A DNA stretch of 59,792 nt from Epibacterium ulvae (GTDB lineage: Bacteria > Pseudomonadota > Alphaproteobacteria > Rhodobacterales > Rhodobacteraceae). Both the position numbers and the translations under genes were made by a program. The notes under the pieces are model-generated. The model saw nothing but the letters and a program-made list of their open reading frames with translations, was not told where the DNA came from and ran no database searches. The stretch spans positions 1-59,792 of the forward strand of contig NZ_JAHHIR010000101.1 in the NCBI RefSeq assembly GCF_018678075.1, read 5' to 3'. Below are positions 41,293 through 51,226 of this stretch, piece by piece; position 1 is the first letter of the stretch; the number at the start of each line of letters is the position of its first letter.

Positions 41293-42405
41293 TTAGACCG
41301 CGTCCTTCATCACCTGCACCACTGCATCGCGCGGCACATCTGCGGTCACAAAGGCCTTACCAATGCCGTGCGCCAGAATGAACCGCAGCTGGCCGTCGAC
41401 AACCTTTTTGTCCTGCGCCATCAGATCTGCCAGCGCTTCGGCGTCCGGAAGCGTTCCATCGATATCACGCAGATCGGTTTTCATCCCCATCGCCTTGAGA
41501 TGGGCACGCACGCGGCTGGGGTCTTCTTGGCTACAAAGCCCAAGGCGGGAGGAGAGTTCAAACGCCAAGGCACAGCCAATCGCCACCCCTTCGCCGTGCA
41601 GCAGACGGTTGGAATAACCAGTCGCCGCCTCTAGCGCGTGACAGAAGGTATGGCCGAGGTTCAACAGAGCGCGATCGCCCTGCTCTGTCTCATCCCGAGC
41701 GACGATATCGGCCTTCATGTGGACCGAGCGGGTGACGGCTTCGACCCGTTTTTGCATATCACCCGCGGCAAGCGCCGGGCCGTTGGCTTCCAGCCAGTCA
41801 AAGAATTCTGCGTCCCCGAGCAGGCCGTATTTCACGACCTCGCCGTATCCAGCGAGGAAATCGCGGGCCTCGAGCGTGCCCAAAACCGCGGTATCGGCCA
41901 GAACCAGCGCGGGCTGGTGGAACGCGCCGACCAGGTTTTTGCCGTGCGGTGTATTGATGCCAGTTTTGCCGCCAACCGAGCTGTCGACCTGGGCCAAAAG
42001 GCTGGTTGGAATTTGCACAAACCGCACGCCCCGGCGCAGCACCGCCGCCGCAAAGCCTGCAAGATCACCGATCACCCCGCCGCCAAAGGCGATAACAACA
42101 TCATTGCGCTCCACTTTTTTGTCGAGAAGCCATTCCACGGTGCGGGTGAACTGCGGCCAGCCTTTGGTGCTTTCGCCTTCGGGCAGCGCCAAGGCTTCCA
42201 TCTCAATCCCGGCTTCGGCGAGACCCGCGCGCAGGGCATCCAGATGCAGTTTGGCGACCGTCTCATCCGTCACCACGGCCACTTTTGGACGGCGCAGCAG
42301 CGGTAGAATACGCCCGCCGGCTTCCTTGATCAGACCGGGGCCGACAATGACATCATACGAGCGTTCGCCCAGTTCGACGTGAACCGTTTGTTCCATTACT
42401 TCCAA
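41293..42405 (-). CDS. aroB: 3-dehydroquinate synthase
   Basis: 370 residues. NAD-dependent cyclase of the shikimate pathway: GGGVIGDLAGFAAAVLRRGVRF, PTSLLAQVDSSVGGKTGIN, the metal-binding GYGEVVKYGLL and LNLGHTFCHALE. It overlaps aroK by ten bases and forms the aroK-aroB unit found in most proteobacteria. Confidence 0.97.
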   Translation of the reverse strand: MEVMEQTVHVELGERSYDVIVGPGLIKEAGGRILPLLRRPKVAVVTDETVAKLHLDALRAGLAEAGIEMEALALPEGESTKGWPQFTRTVEWLLDKKVERNDVVIAFGGGVIGDLAGFAAAVLRRGVRFVQIPTSLLAQVDSSVGGKTGINTPHGKNLVGAFHQPALVLADTAVLGTLEARDFLAGYGEVVKYGLLGDAEFFDWLEANGPALAAGDMQKRVEAVTRSVHMKADIVARDETEQGDRALLNLGHTFCHALEAATGYSNRLLHGEGVAIGCALAFELSSRLGLCSQEDPSRVRAHLKAMGMKTDLRDIDGTLPDAEALADLMAQDKKVVDGQLRFILAHGIGKAFVTADVPRDAVVQVMKDAV

Positions 42406-42983
42406 TCCAAAACATCTGGGCGGGCGCGCAAGGCGTCCAGCACCCGATCTACCATCTCTTCGATTGTGCTTTTGCCGTCCGAACCGACCGAGATATCCGC
42501 CAACTCATAAAGCGGCACCCGTTTTTCATAAAGATCGCGCAGGGTTGCATGCGGGTCAGCCGTGCGCAGCAAGGGCCGCGTGTCGCGATGGCGCACCCGG
42601 TTCCACAGCACCTCAAGATCGGCTTGCAAACAGACAGCGACGCCAAAATCGGAGATATTGCGCCGGTTTTCCTCAGACAGAAACGCGCCGCCACCGGTGG
42701 AGAGCACGCCGCGCTCTTCTTCCAGCAGCCGCCGGATCACCATCCGCTCTTTTTCGCGAAAGAACGATTCGCCGTGACGCTCAAAAATTTCCGGAACGCT
42801 CATATTGGCAGCGCTTTCGATCTCATGATCGCTGTCGAGAAAGGGCACGCCAAGACGTTGAGCCAAAGCGCGGCCCACCGCAGTCTTACCTGCGCCCATC
42901 ATGCCCACCATGACCACAGTCTTTTGCAGTTCACCGGGCTGCGCCGCTTCTGCAGGCGCCTCTTTGTGCTCTTTTTCGCTCAT
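42396..42983 (-). CDS. aroK: Shikimate kinase
   Basis: 195 residues. P-loop GMMGAGKTAVGRALAQRL, DSDHEIE, GGGAFLSEENR and the lid RDTRPLLRT are all present. An acidic N-terminal tail of about 20 residues precedes the fold. Phosphorylates shikimate ahead of EPSP synthase. Divergent from the small membrane gene at 43065. Confidence 0.96.
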   Translation of the reverse strand: MSEKEHKEAPAEAAQPGELQKTVVMVGMMGAGKTAVGRALAQRLGVPFLDSDHEIESAANMSVPEIFERHGESFFREKERMVIRRLLEEERGVLSTGGGAFLSEENRRNISDFGVAVCLQADLEVLWNRVRHRDTRPLLRTADPHATLRDLYEKRVPLYELADISVGSDGKSTIEEMVDRVLDALRARPDVLDWK

Positions 42984-43064
42984 TCTTCCGTGAATGACGT
43001 GATATTCGTCAAAAGGCCATATATAACTTTTAGAAAAGATAATGAAGCAGGCAGAGCATATCCC

Positions 43065-43214
43065 ATGGGGCGAATTTTCAAATACTTGTTTTATTTGGCG
43101 GTTTTGGCAAGCATTGCGCTGATTGCCTACGCCTATCTAGGTCCTTGGTTTGGGGCTGATTTCGGTGCACCCACCAGCGAGGTGCGAAAACCGGTGATCC
43201 TGGATGCGAACTAG
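43065..43214 (+). CDS. 49-residue membrane protein of roseobacter type
   Basis: One hydrophobic helix (YLFYLAVLASIALIAYAYL) after a short basic start (MGRIFK), then FGADFGAPTSEVRKP. The motif GPWFGAD looks conserved in character, but I cannot name a family. It overlaps the next gene by 11 bases, so the two are translationally coupled and likely act together at the envelope. Confidence 0.7.
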   Translation: MGRIFKYLFYLAVLASIALIAYAYLGPWFGADFGAPTSEVRKPVILDAN

Positions 43215-44742
43215 CCTTGCACTGGCGACGCTTGTGGCAACGCTGGGTTCTTGGACCAGCAGCGCCACAGCGCAGCAACCCTTGGCTGCCATTGATTGGC
43301 TCAACACCCCGCTGACAACTTCCGTTCTTCCGGAAACCATCTTGTTGGAGCCACCGGTGGCTGGCAGCGCGTTGCGCCCAGAAATCACGGTGACGCCGTT
43401 GCGCACGCTGCCAGCACCCACGGGGCTGGTGTCCGCCGCCTCGACCGGTTTGCCGACGGACCTTTGGCGTGGCAGTGATCCGGCTGAACTGAAGCGTTTG
43501 ATCGCGTCGGTTCGGGTCAAGGACACGCCGGCCATGCAGGCCCTGTTGTTCACGCTATTGTTGTCAGAGACCCGCGCGCCCGAAGATGACAAAGATGCCC
43601 TGCTTCTGGCGCGTCTTGACCGCTTGATGGCCTTGGGCGCGACCGATCCGGCACAGGCATTGGCGCAGCAGACAGATCCCACCAAAACCACGGCGCGTTT
43701 CAAACGCTGGTTCGATGCAAGCCTTCTGACCGGAGACGAAGACCGCGCCTGCGCGGTGCTCCGGACGGCGGCCCATTTGGCACCAAGTTACGCTGAGCGG
43801 ATCTTTTGCGATGCGCGCCAGGGGGATTGGTCCACGGCCGCGTTGTTGTTGGAAACCGCCCATACGCTAGAGATCTTGCCCGAACAGGATCTGGCGCTGT
43901 TGGATCGGTTCTTGAACCCGGATGTGTTTGAATTTGCACCGCCGCCCAAATCCCCGGATGTGATCACGCCGCTGACGTTTCGCCTGTTTGAAAGCATTGG
44001 CGAGCCGCTGCCCACCTCCAACCTGCCGCGTGCCTATGCCGCCGCTGACCTGCGCGACCTGTCTGGATGGAAGGCACAGTTAGAGGCCGCAGAACGGCTG
44101 GCCCATATCGGCGCCCTGCCCCCCAATCGGCTGCTGGGCCTGTTCAGCGAACGCAAACCCGCCGCATCAGGTGGGATCTGGGATCGCGTCTCCGCCTTGC
44201 AACGGTTTGAAACTGCAATCAAAACCGGCAGCGACGATGCCGTGGCAAAAACGCTGCTACGCGCCTGGGAGGCGGTTCAGGCATCGGGTATTGAGACAGG
44301 CTTTGCCGAGCTGTTTGCCGAAGAGCTCGCCCGTTTTGACCTGACCGACGCGGCCGCAGAGCTTGCATGGCGCGTACGTCTGTTGGCCCCTGAGTATGAA
44401 CTCGCCGCGATGTTGCCGCCAAGCGAGACACCGGAAAACCTGCTGCTCGCCGCGATCGCCATGGGCAAGGCACGTGACGACTCGGGTCTGTCGGCCAGAG
44501 ACGCTGCAATTTCGCGCGCCTTTGCAGAGACTGCCAAGCAAGCGCAAGTTCCCGCTCATTTACGCGGCAAAATTGAAAATGGTCGTCTGGGAGAGGCGAT
44601 TTTGAACGCTATGGTCTTGTTCGCGCAGGGAAGTGATGGCAATTGGGCGGCGCTAACCGGCGCATTGTCCACCTTTCGTTTGGTGGGGTTGGAAGAAACA
44701 GCACGCCGGTCCGCCTTACAACTCCTCATTTTGGAACGATAG
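43204..44742 (+). CDS. Exported alpha-helical protein of unknown function
   Basis: 512 residues with a signal peptide (about 1-23, cleaved after ATA). The mature part is mainly helical and rich in Ala, Leu, Glu and Arg, with repeated LLAR/AEELARF-type helices that suggest TPR- or HEAT-like packing; two cysteines (ACAVLRTA and IFCDARQGD) may pair. Positioned between the 49-residue membrane protein and xerD; a two-base gap separates it from xerD. I do not recognise a function. Confidence 0.75.
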   Translation: MRTSLALATLVATLGSWTSSATAQQPLAAIDWLNTPLTTSVLPETILLEPPVAGSALRPEITVTPLRTLPAPTGLVSAASTGLPTDLWRGSDPAELKRLIASVRVKDTPAMQALLFTLLLSETRAPEDDKDALLLARLDRLMALGATDPAQALAQQTDPTKTTARFKRWFDASLLTGDEDRACAVLRTAAHLAPSYAERIFCDARQGDWSTAALLLETAHTLEILPEQDLALLDRFLNPDVFEFAPPPKSPDVITPLTFRLFESIGEPLPTSNLPRAYAAADLRDLSGWKAQLEAAERLAHIGALPPNRLLGLFSERKPAASGGIWDRVSALQRFETAIKTGSDDAVAKTLLRAWEAVQASGIETGFAELFAEELARFDLTDAAAELAWRVRLLAPEYELAAMLPPSETPENLLLAAIAMGKARDDSGLSARDAAISRAFAETAKQAQVPAHLRGKIENGRLGEAILNAMVLFAQGSDGNWAALTGALSTFRLVGLEETARRSALQLLILER

Positions 44743-44744
44743 CC

Positions 44745-45707
44745 ATGCCCGTGCCTGCAACTTCCCTGGATTGGATTTCCCTCTTCCTTGATGCACAAGC
44801 TGCAGAAATCGGTGCCGCACAGAACACGCTTCTCGCCTACGGTCGCGATCTCAAGGATGTGGTGGCGTGGATGAACCACAACAACCTCAGCTTTGCCAAT
44901 GCAGAGCGGGAACATGTGGAGCAATATCTGATCTCCTGCGACGCGCAGGGTCTGTCGCAATCCACCCGCGCCCGACGTCTGTCTGCGATCAAACAGATCT
45001 ACCGCTTTGCCTTTGACGAGGGCTGGCGCAGTGACAACCCTGCAATCCAGATCAAAGGGCCCGGTCGGTCCAAACGCCTGCCAAAAACGCTGGATGTGGC
45101 CGAGGTCGACCGGATCCTTGATGCCGCCCGCGCAACCGGACGCAAGACGACGGATCGCTTGCGCAACACCTGTCTGCTGGAACTGCTTTACGCAACCGGC
45201 ATGCGGGTGAGCGAGCTGGTGTCCCTTCCGGTGGCAAGCGCACGTGGCAATCCGCAAATGCTTATGGTTCTGGGCAAAGGCAGCAAGGAACGGCTGGTTC
45301 CCCTGTCCCCGCCTGCCCGCGAAGCGCTCGCCGCCTGGATCACCGTGCGCGATGATCTGGACGAACAGGCCCAGGCCAAGGGTAAACCCTCCTCGCGCTT
45401 CCTGTTCCCATCGCGCGGACAGGCCGGACATCTCACGCGCCATCGGTTCTACCTGCTGGTTAAAGAAATCGCGGTGGCCGGCGGCGTTTCCCCAGAAAGA
45501 GTGACACCGCATACGTTGCGCCACGCGTTTGCGACCCACCTTCTGGCAAATGGTGCTGATCTGCGCGCCATTCAGGCCATGCTGGGCCATGCGGATATCG
45601 CAACAACAGAGATTTACACCCATGTTCTGCAAACCCAGCTCGAAGACCTGGTGCATGAACATCATCCTCTGGCCCATTCCGAAGACCCTGTCGAAAAAGC
45701 TGGTTAG
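44745..45707 (+). CDS. xerD: Tyrosine recombinase XerD
   Basis: 320 residues: an N-terminal SAM-like core-binding domain (LDWISLFLDAQAAEIGAAQNTLLAY) and the catalytic domain with Arg in TGMRVSELV, HxxR in HTLRHAFATHLL, a His in LGHADIATT and the nucleophile Tyr in EIYTHV. It resolves chromosome dimers at dif with XerC. Chosen as XerD rather than XerC from general pattern; the difference is not certain from motifs. Confidence 0.9.
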   Translation: MPVPATSLDWISLFLDAQAAEIGAAQNTLLAYGRDLKDVVAWMNHNNLSFANAEREHVEQYLISCDAQGLSQSTRARRLSAIKQIYRFAFDEGWRSDNPAIQIKGPGRSKRLPKTLDVAEVDRILDAARATGRKTTDRLRNTCLLELLYATGMRVSELVSLPVASARGNPQMLMVLGKGSKERLVPLSPPAREALAAWITVRDDLDEQAQAKGKPSSRFLFPSRGQAGHLTRHRFYLLVKEIAVAGGVSPERVTPHTLRHAFATHLLANGADLRAIQAMLGHADIATTEIYTHVLQTQLEDLVHEHHPLAHSEDPVEKAG

Positions 45708-45786
45708 GCCAAGAACTTCGCAGCACACCCTTGATCGCTGCGCCTGAGGTGCCCATAACCAGAGCAGAGTTTGGCAGGGCACTTTT

Positions 45787-47100
45787 ATGGATATCTCAGA
45801 CATTTCGACCTTTGACAGCACCTTCTGGATCACCGCAGGTGGCATCCTGCTGCTTTTGGTGCTGTCCGGCTTCTTTTCTGGCTCCGAAACCGCGCTTACG
45901 GCGGCTTCACGCGGAAAGTTGCGCGTGCAGGCCGACAAGGGATCAAACGGTGCACAAACCGCGCTGGACGTCACCGAAGACAGCGAACGGCTGATCGGCT
46001 CGGTTCTGCTGGGCAACAACCTGGTCAATATCCTCGCAACCTCGCTTGCAACAGCGCTGTTCACCCGCGCCTTTGGCGAGGGCGGCGTGGCGTTGGCGAC
46101 ATTGGTGATGACCTTTCTGGTTTTGATCTTTGCCGAGGTTCTGCCCAAGACCTATGCGATCTCCAACGCTGAAAAAGCCGCATCCACGGTTGCGCCGATC
46201 ATCGGGTTCCTGGTGAAAATCCTCGCCCCCGTCGTCGGTGCGGTGCGGTTTCTGGTGCGCGGCGTTTTGCGGATCTTTGGCGTGAAAATCGACCCCGACA
46301 GCCACATCATGGCGGTGCGTGAAGAGATCGAGGGCGCCTTGAACCTGGGCCACTCCGAAGGTTTGGTGGAAAAGGAAGACCGCGACCGGATCCTCGGTGC
46401 GCTGGACCTCTCCGAACGGTTGGTCGAAGAGATTATGCTGCACCGTTCAAAAATCGAAATGATCGACGCCGGTGACGCACCCGAGGCGATCCTGACCCAA
46501 TGCTTGGATTCTCCGCACACCCGTCTGCCGGTCTACAAGGATGAGCCGGAGAACATCATTGGTGTGGTGCATGCCAAAGATCTGTCGCGGCAGCTTTATG
46601 CGATGGTCAGTGCGGCGGATGGTGACAACGGTGTGCTGAAGAATTTCAAGATCACCGATGTGGCCAACCCGCCGTATTTCGTGCCTGAAACCACGTCGCT
46701 CGACGATCAGATGCGGCAGTTCCTGCGTCAACGGTCGCATTTTGCGCTGGTCGTGGATGAATATGGCGCCCTGCGCGGCTTGATCACGTTGGAAGACATC
46801 CTGGAAGAGATCGTGGGTGAGATCACCGATGAATTCGACCCAGACGCCGAGAAAGTTGCGATCCAAGACGCCGAAGGCCATTACACCGTCGAAGGTGCGA
46901 CCACCATTCGCGACCTGAACCGCGCCACCGATTGGTCCCTACCCGATGATGAGGCCAATACCATCGCCGGTCTGGTCATCCACGAAGCACAGATGATCCC
47001 GACCATCGGTCAGGTGTTCTCCTTCCACGGGTTCCGTTTTGAGGTGACCGAGCGGGAAGGAAACCGTGTCACCGGGCTGAAAATTCGCCCCCTTAAATAG
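45787..47100 (+). CDS. CNNM/CorC (HlyC)-family transporter-associated protein
   Basis: 437 residues: DUF21 domain with four hydrophobic helices (about 10-190), paired CBS domains (about 205-335; RLPVYKDEPENIIGVVHAKDL and LVVDEYGALRGLITLEDI) and a C-terminal CorC_HlyC domain (about 345-430). Such proteins affect magnesium or cobalt efflux, haemolysin being a historical name. A bidirectional terminator follows. Confidence 0.92.
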   Translation: MDISDISTFDSTFWITAGGILLLLVLSGFFSGSETALTAASRGKLRVQADKGSNGAQTALDVTEDSERLIGSVLLGNNLVNILATSLATALFTRAFGEGGVALATLVMTFLVLIFAEVLPKTYAISNAEKAASTVAPIIGFLVKILAPVVGAVRFLVRGVLRIFGVKIDPDSHIMAVREEIEGALNLGHSEGLVEKEDRDRILGALDLSERLVEEIMLHRSKIEMIDAGDAPEAILTQCLDSPHTRLPVYKDEPENIIGVVHAKDLSRQLYAMVSAADGDNGVLKNFKITDVANPPYFVPETTSLDDQMRQFLRQRSHFALVVDEYGALRGLITLEDILEEIVGEITDEFDPDAEKVAIQDAEGHYTVEGATTIRDLNRATDWSLPDDEANTIAGLVIHEAQMIPTIGQVFSFHGFRFEVTEREGNRVTGLKIRPLK

Positions 47101-47152
47101 GTTGCACTCCGCTGGGCCGCGCCCATCAGGACGTCGTCGCTGAAAAACAAAA

Positions 47153-47175
47153 AGGCAGGCCACGCTGGCCTGCCT
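47153..47175. terminator. Bidirectional terminator between corC-type and RTX genes
   Basis: Stem AGGCAGGCC/GGCCTGCCT, loop ACGCT, with CTTTC on the plus side and TTTTTGTTTTTC-like runs on the minus side. Serves both converging genes. Confidence 0.85.
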
Positions 47176-47218
47176 CTTTCATGTTCTCTGTCGTCTGACA
47201 GGTTATTGCAGCAACAGG

Positions 47219-50200
47219 TTAATGCACCAGCAGACGCGCCTCGTGTTTCTTCAAAGAACGGCGCGCGGCGACATAGGCCTCGCGACCGGTTTCGGTTTCC
47301 AGTTCTGGGAAGAGTGCAAAGATTTCAGCCCGTTGAGCACGGTCCAATCCACGCAAAGTCTGGTCGCCGGGCTGGAAGCTTTCGGTCCAGGCACCGTCGG
47401 ACAGCACAACCTCGTGCTGGTCGAACATAAAGTGGATATAGGTGATCTCACCAGTTTGCACCGCGTCGATCCCCTCCAGACCCACCAGATGTTTCGCAGC
47501 CACCAGAACTTCGCGATCCTCAAAATAGAGCGCGGTTTTGTCGTTGGCGACCAGCACACGGTGGTTCGGGGACACCAGCATGTCACGCTCTGGCAGACCG
47601 TTGCCCAAGGCGCCGTGGCGGATCAGAACCGGTTGCAGTTTGGCATTGGCTTTCAGCTCCGCGCGGGTCATCTCGCGCTGGCCGTACCAGCGGATTTCCT
47701 GGATACCGTTGTCGCGCGTGATAACACGGTCACCGACTTTCAGTTCCTCGACCCGACGCTCCCCCGCGGGCGTGGCAATTAGGGTGCCCGGTGTGAAGCA
47801 TGGGATCACATTCTCAATCTCTGAGAAGGTCGCCGTTCCTGTCAGAACCCCATCCGCGTCAAAGTAAGACACCGTGCCGCTCTCAGGATCGCCCGGTGTG
47901 AAGTCCACACTCAGCGATCCGCCCGGTTCGGCCGTTCCAGTCAGGTCCAGCACGTCGGTGTCGGAATCATCCGGGTTTTCACCACCCACGATGATATCAC
48001 CAACGCCCGCACCGGTGATGCTGTCTGAATCAAGGCCGCCGCTGACGGTATCCGCTTGGTCATCGCCGCCTAGATCAATGGTATCTTCACCCAGACCACC
48101 CGACAGATCATCCGCGCCCTGACCGCCCAGGATGCTGTCCGCACCTTCGCCGCCTGTGACCGTATCATCGTCGATGCCGGCATCAATGGTGTCATCGCCC
48201 GTGCCGCCGTCGATGCTGTCGTCATCGTCCTGGCCAAAGATCACATCATTGCCGGCACCACCGTCGATGGTGTCCATGCCATTGGTAGGATCCGGGTCGA
48301 CCGGACGCCCGTCCGAGCCGTCATCGGTGATGTTCAGACCATCCGGGAAGACAGGATCCAGACCGCCATAGATGGTGTCGTCGCCTTCGCCGCCCAGAAT
48401 GCTGTCAGAGCCTTCGCCACCGGTGATTTCATCGGCATCGTCGCCGCCATCGATGGTATCATCATCAATGCCGCCATCGATCACGTCCAGACCTGCACCA
48501 CCTGTGATCAGGTCAGCGTCATCGCCCGTGGTGATCGTGTCATTGCCCGCGCCGCCATCAACCGTGTCACGGTCATCATCGGGATCACTATCGGCCGGAA
48601 TGGCAGGGATATCCGGCGTGGTGCCAGTGTATCCGTCGAACCCACGGTCCGGCAGTGGCGCAATATCATCGCTTGAAGTGTCGATGACATCGTCACCATC
48701 GCCACCATCTACACTGTCAGAGCCGTCGCCACCGATGACCGAGTCATCGCCGTCGCCGGCCAGAATTGTATCGTCGCCTTCGCCACCATCCAGCGTGTCA
48801 TCGCCCGCATCGGTGACGGGCGTTTCGATGATCGGATCGAAATAGACGTCGGTCACCAGAATGCCCGAATTGCCACCGTCTTGCGCATGATCAATCTCGA
48901 TCCGGGACACCGGACCGGGGATGGAAACCAAGAGCGAATAATCCTGGTTGGTGGTACCCGCGTAGCTGCCATCCGCAATGGCAGTATCATCGCCCGCAAC
49001 GCTGTCGGTGTCTTCAAGCGTCAGCCGTGGACCGCCGCCGAGGTTGACCTCAATCGGGTTGCCGTCCGCGTCAAAGGCGGTGATACGCACCTCGGCACCG
49101 CCATCGATATCGTTGATCCGGAAAGACACATCCTCAACCGGGCCTGAGAAATCGAGCTGATAAGAAGCCTCGTTCCCGTTGCCATTGGTCAACGACCCGA
49201 GCGAGCTGTTTACGTCCACGTCACCGCCGCCGGAATCGATCCCGGCCACGTTGTTGGATTGGGTGGAGAAATCAGTCTCAACACCGGCATCCTGGCCCAG
49301 AACCGTGAAATCAACAGTGACCGAGCCTGTGTCCTGGCTGAAGCCATTGATCAGGTTGTCATTGTTGTCGATCGCACCGCCATCATCGGGGTCAGGCGCC
49401 AGATCCCATTGGAACACTTCACGCCCGGCAGAGGTGCCTGCGCCCGGCGCATTGGTGTCGCCTTCCAGCACGTCATCGCCAACACCGCCTTCGATGCTGT
49501 CATTGCCTCCGCCGCCGTGCACAGTGTCGTCGCCTTCCCCGGCAATCACGGTATCGTCGCCGCCGCCTGCGTTGACCAGATCATCATCAGGACCATCGGC
49601 AGGGTTGATCGCATCGCCTGCGTCAATACGGTCGCCTTCGGGATCGCCCAGGTAGTCTTCGTCGATCAGATCGCCACCTTCGGTGCCCTCGACAATACCG
49701 TCCAGACCTTCGGCGACCACATCATCATCCAGAACCGCGACATAGTCGATCGAACCATTGAGGTTCTGGTCATAGGTCCCTTCGGTGGTCTCACGCGCGC
49801 CGATCACAAAGCTCTGCTCGCTCGGGCTGGTGATATCCATCGACAGGCTCACGCTGTCGTCTTCGTCGGTTGCGGTGGTGCCATCGGTGGTGTTTTCAAA
49901 CACAACCTGCACCCCGTCCGGCGTCCAGGCATAGGTCACCTTGATCTGGTCGCCCGCCTCAAGGAAACTCGGATCCGTGGTCAACAGCGCCTCATCGCCA
50001 CCTTCGGCGTGGAAGACCTGGACCTGACCATCGTCGGTCACGCGGATTTCGAACTGATTTTCATCGCTGCCATCGGCACCGGCCAGGCCGCGGCTGACAA
50101 TCGTCTGCGTGCCATCCAACGCGTTGAGCGAGAAGGAGGTTTCGATCGACCCCGTGTCCAAATCGAACTCCTGGTCATCGCCATCGTCAACGTCGAACCG

Positions 50201-50374
50201 CGCGCCGAAGCCGTCGCCGAAATACTGATCGCCTGCGGTTATGCCGCCACCTGCAAGCGCGCCGTCTTGTGCAATGCCATCGCCTAGCCCGGTATCGTCG
50301 GTCTCAAAGCCTGACCGAAAATCCCACAAACCAATGAGAGTCGCGGAGTACGGGTTGTCAAAGTTATCCGCCAT
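47219..50374 (-). CDS. Secreted RTX calcium-binding protein with Hint domain
   Basis: 1051 residues. No Sec signal; very acidic. N-terminal LamG-like lectin domain (about 1-215), two long blocks of RTX nonapeptides (GGxGxDxxx, about 225-305 and 525-840), a beta-rich insert between them (about 310-520), and a C-terminal Hint_2 domain (about 865-1030) beginning IPCFTPGTLIATPAGERRVEEL with the nucleophilic cysteine, and HxxxP-type SPNHRVLV. Type I secretion is inferred from the RTX repeats, but no T1SS genes lie nearby. AAGGAG precedes the ATG. The Hint domain suggests self-cleavage, a pattern common in roseobacter adhesins. Confidence 0.9.
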   Translation of the reverse strand: MADNFDNPYSATLIGLWDFRSGFETDDTGLGDGIAQDGALAGGGITAGDQYFGDGFGARFDVDDGDDQEFDLDTGSIETSFSLNALDGTQTIVSRGLAGADGSDENQFEIRVTDDGQVQVFHAEGGDEALLTTDPSFLEAGDQIKVTYAWTPDGVQVVFENTTDGTTATDEDDSVSLSMDITSPSEQSFVIGARETTEGTYDQNLNGSIDYVAVLDDDVVAEGLDGIVEGTEGGDLIDEDYLGDPEGDRIDAGDAINPADGPDDDLVNAGGGDDTVIAGEGDDTVHGGGGNDSIEGGVGDDVLEGDTNAPGAGTSAGREVFQWDLAPDPDDGGAIDNNDNLINGFSQDTGSVTVDFTVLGQDAGVETDFSTQSNNVAGIDSGGGDVDVNSSLGSLTNGNGNEASYQLDFSGPVEDVSFRINDIDGGAEVRITAFDADGNPIEVNLGGGPRLTLEDTDSVAGDDTAIADGSYAGTTNQDYSLLVSIPGPVSRIEIDHAQDGGNSGILVTDVYFDPIIETPVTDAGDDTLDGGEGDDTILAGDGDDSVIGGDGSDSVDGGDGDDVIDTSSDDIAPLPDRGFDGYTGTTPDIPAIPADSDPDDDRDTVDGGAGNDTITTGDDADLITGGAGLDVIDGGIDDDTIDGGDDADEITGGEGSDSILGGEGDDTIYGGLDPVFPDGLNITDDGSDGRPVDPDPTNGMDTIDGGAGNDVIFGQDDDDSIDGGTGDDTIDAGIDDDTVTGGEGADSILGGQGADDLSGGLGEDTIDLGGDDQADTVSGGLDSDSITGAGVGDIIVGGENPDDSDTDVLDLTGTAEPGGSLSVDFTPGDPESGTVSYFDADGVLTGTATFSEIENVIPCFTPGTLIATPAGERRVEELKVGDRVITRDNGIQEIRWYGQREMTRAELKANAKLQPVLIRHGALGNGLPERDMLVSPNHRVLVANDKTALYFEDREVLVAAKHLVGLEGIDAVQTGEITYIHFMFDQHEVVLSDGAWTESFQPGDQTLRGLDRAQRAEIFALFPELETETGREAYVAARRSLKKHEARLLVH

Positions 50375-51226
50375 CTAAGGTCTCCTTTCCGACGAGAACG
50401 CCGGGCTATTCGTCAAAAGCTGCCATCATCCGAGGAGTTTGGAATATCAGCAGCACATAAATATCTGTCTAAGGAGATGATTAAATCATGCCGAAAATTG
50501 GCACAAAAATGCGCCAACGTCATCTGACATGCGGCACGATATGACTGGATTGAACCACGTCATAACGGCCACCAATGTGACACATGCGGTGCAAGTCTCA
50601 CAAAAGAAATTCACCCCCCAAGGGCACCTTTGTTTTAGTACTCTGCCGCGATGTCACAAAGTTTAAAAAACCTCCGCTGACCTGATTTCGCGGGGAAAAT
50701 TGCAAATTCGGTCTCATATAAAGACCCCGAACAACGTCAACGCCGCGCAAAATGTAGCCAAAGCGGAAACAATGCCGCGTAAACACAGGGTTCCAGCCCT
50801 GCGTTTGGACCATTATTCGTGTTTAGGAAACGCTCAGCGGGAATTTCAAAATAATTTTCAATCTAAATCTGCTGCAAAATTTTATTCTGCTTAACTGATC
50901 AATCTTAGGCAACAACTGCCAGGAAATGCCAGAAATGTATCCAAACAGAAAACGACCGATGCGACATAGGTGTTTAAAACCGGCGATTCGGTATCGTTAC
51001 GAAACGTCAGGTTATGTCTTGTTCGCCATTTTTGAGCGTTTTCTTGCCGGGTTCGCACGCGACCGCTCAGACGGCAATGGCGATTGGGCCAATTTACCGC
51101 CCACATTCACGCTGCTATTCGTTTCGCCAAATGTCGGCCCAATCATGGCACTAGGCCTCTGACACTTTTGAATAGGGTGGCTGCCTTTGGTGCAATGATC
51201 AAATGAGAAAAATTGTGTTGTCTTTT
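50375..51226. other. Long non-coding interval upstream of the RTX gene
   Basis: 852 bases between the RTX gene and the GNAT gene. It is more A/T-rich than its surroundings, especially around 50830-50900, and neither strand has a convincing gene: the open frames there lack family motifs. It likely holds the RTX promoter (reading leftwards). I see no clear LexA, CtrA or lux-type site in it. Confidence 0.5.

Noticed and set aside
44556-46148. Open frame of 530 codons on the minus strand
   Set aside because: Runs antisense through xerD and into the CorC-type gene; it has no ribosome binding site and no family motif.
48000-49700. Repeated short DNA units that could be taken for a CRISPR or tandem repeat
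   Set aside because: They are the coding repeats for RTX nonapeptides in one continuous gene, with no regular spacers.
49259-50287. Open frame of 342 codons on the plus strand
   Set aside because: Shadow of the acidic, repetitive RTX gene; strong codon bias opens the opposite frames.
50488-50544. 18-codon frame (MPKIGTKMRQ...) with AAGGAG ahead of it
   Set aside because: Spacing to the ribosome site is long, there is no terminator or second signal, and nothing identifies it as a gene.
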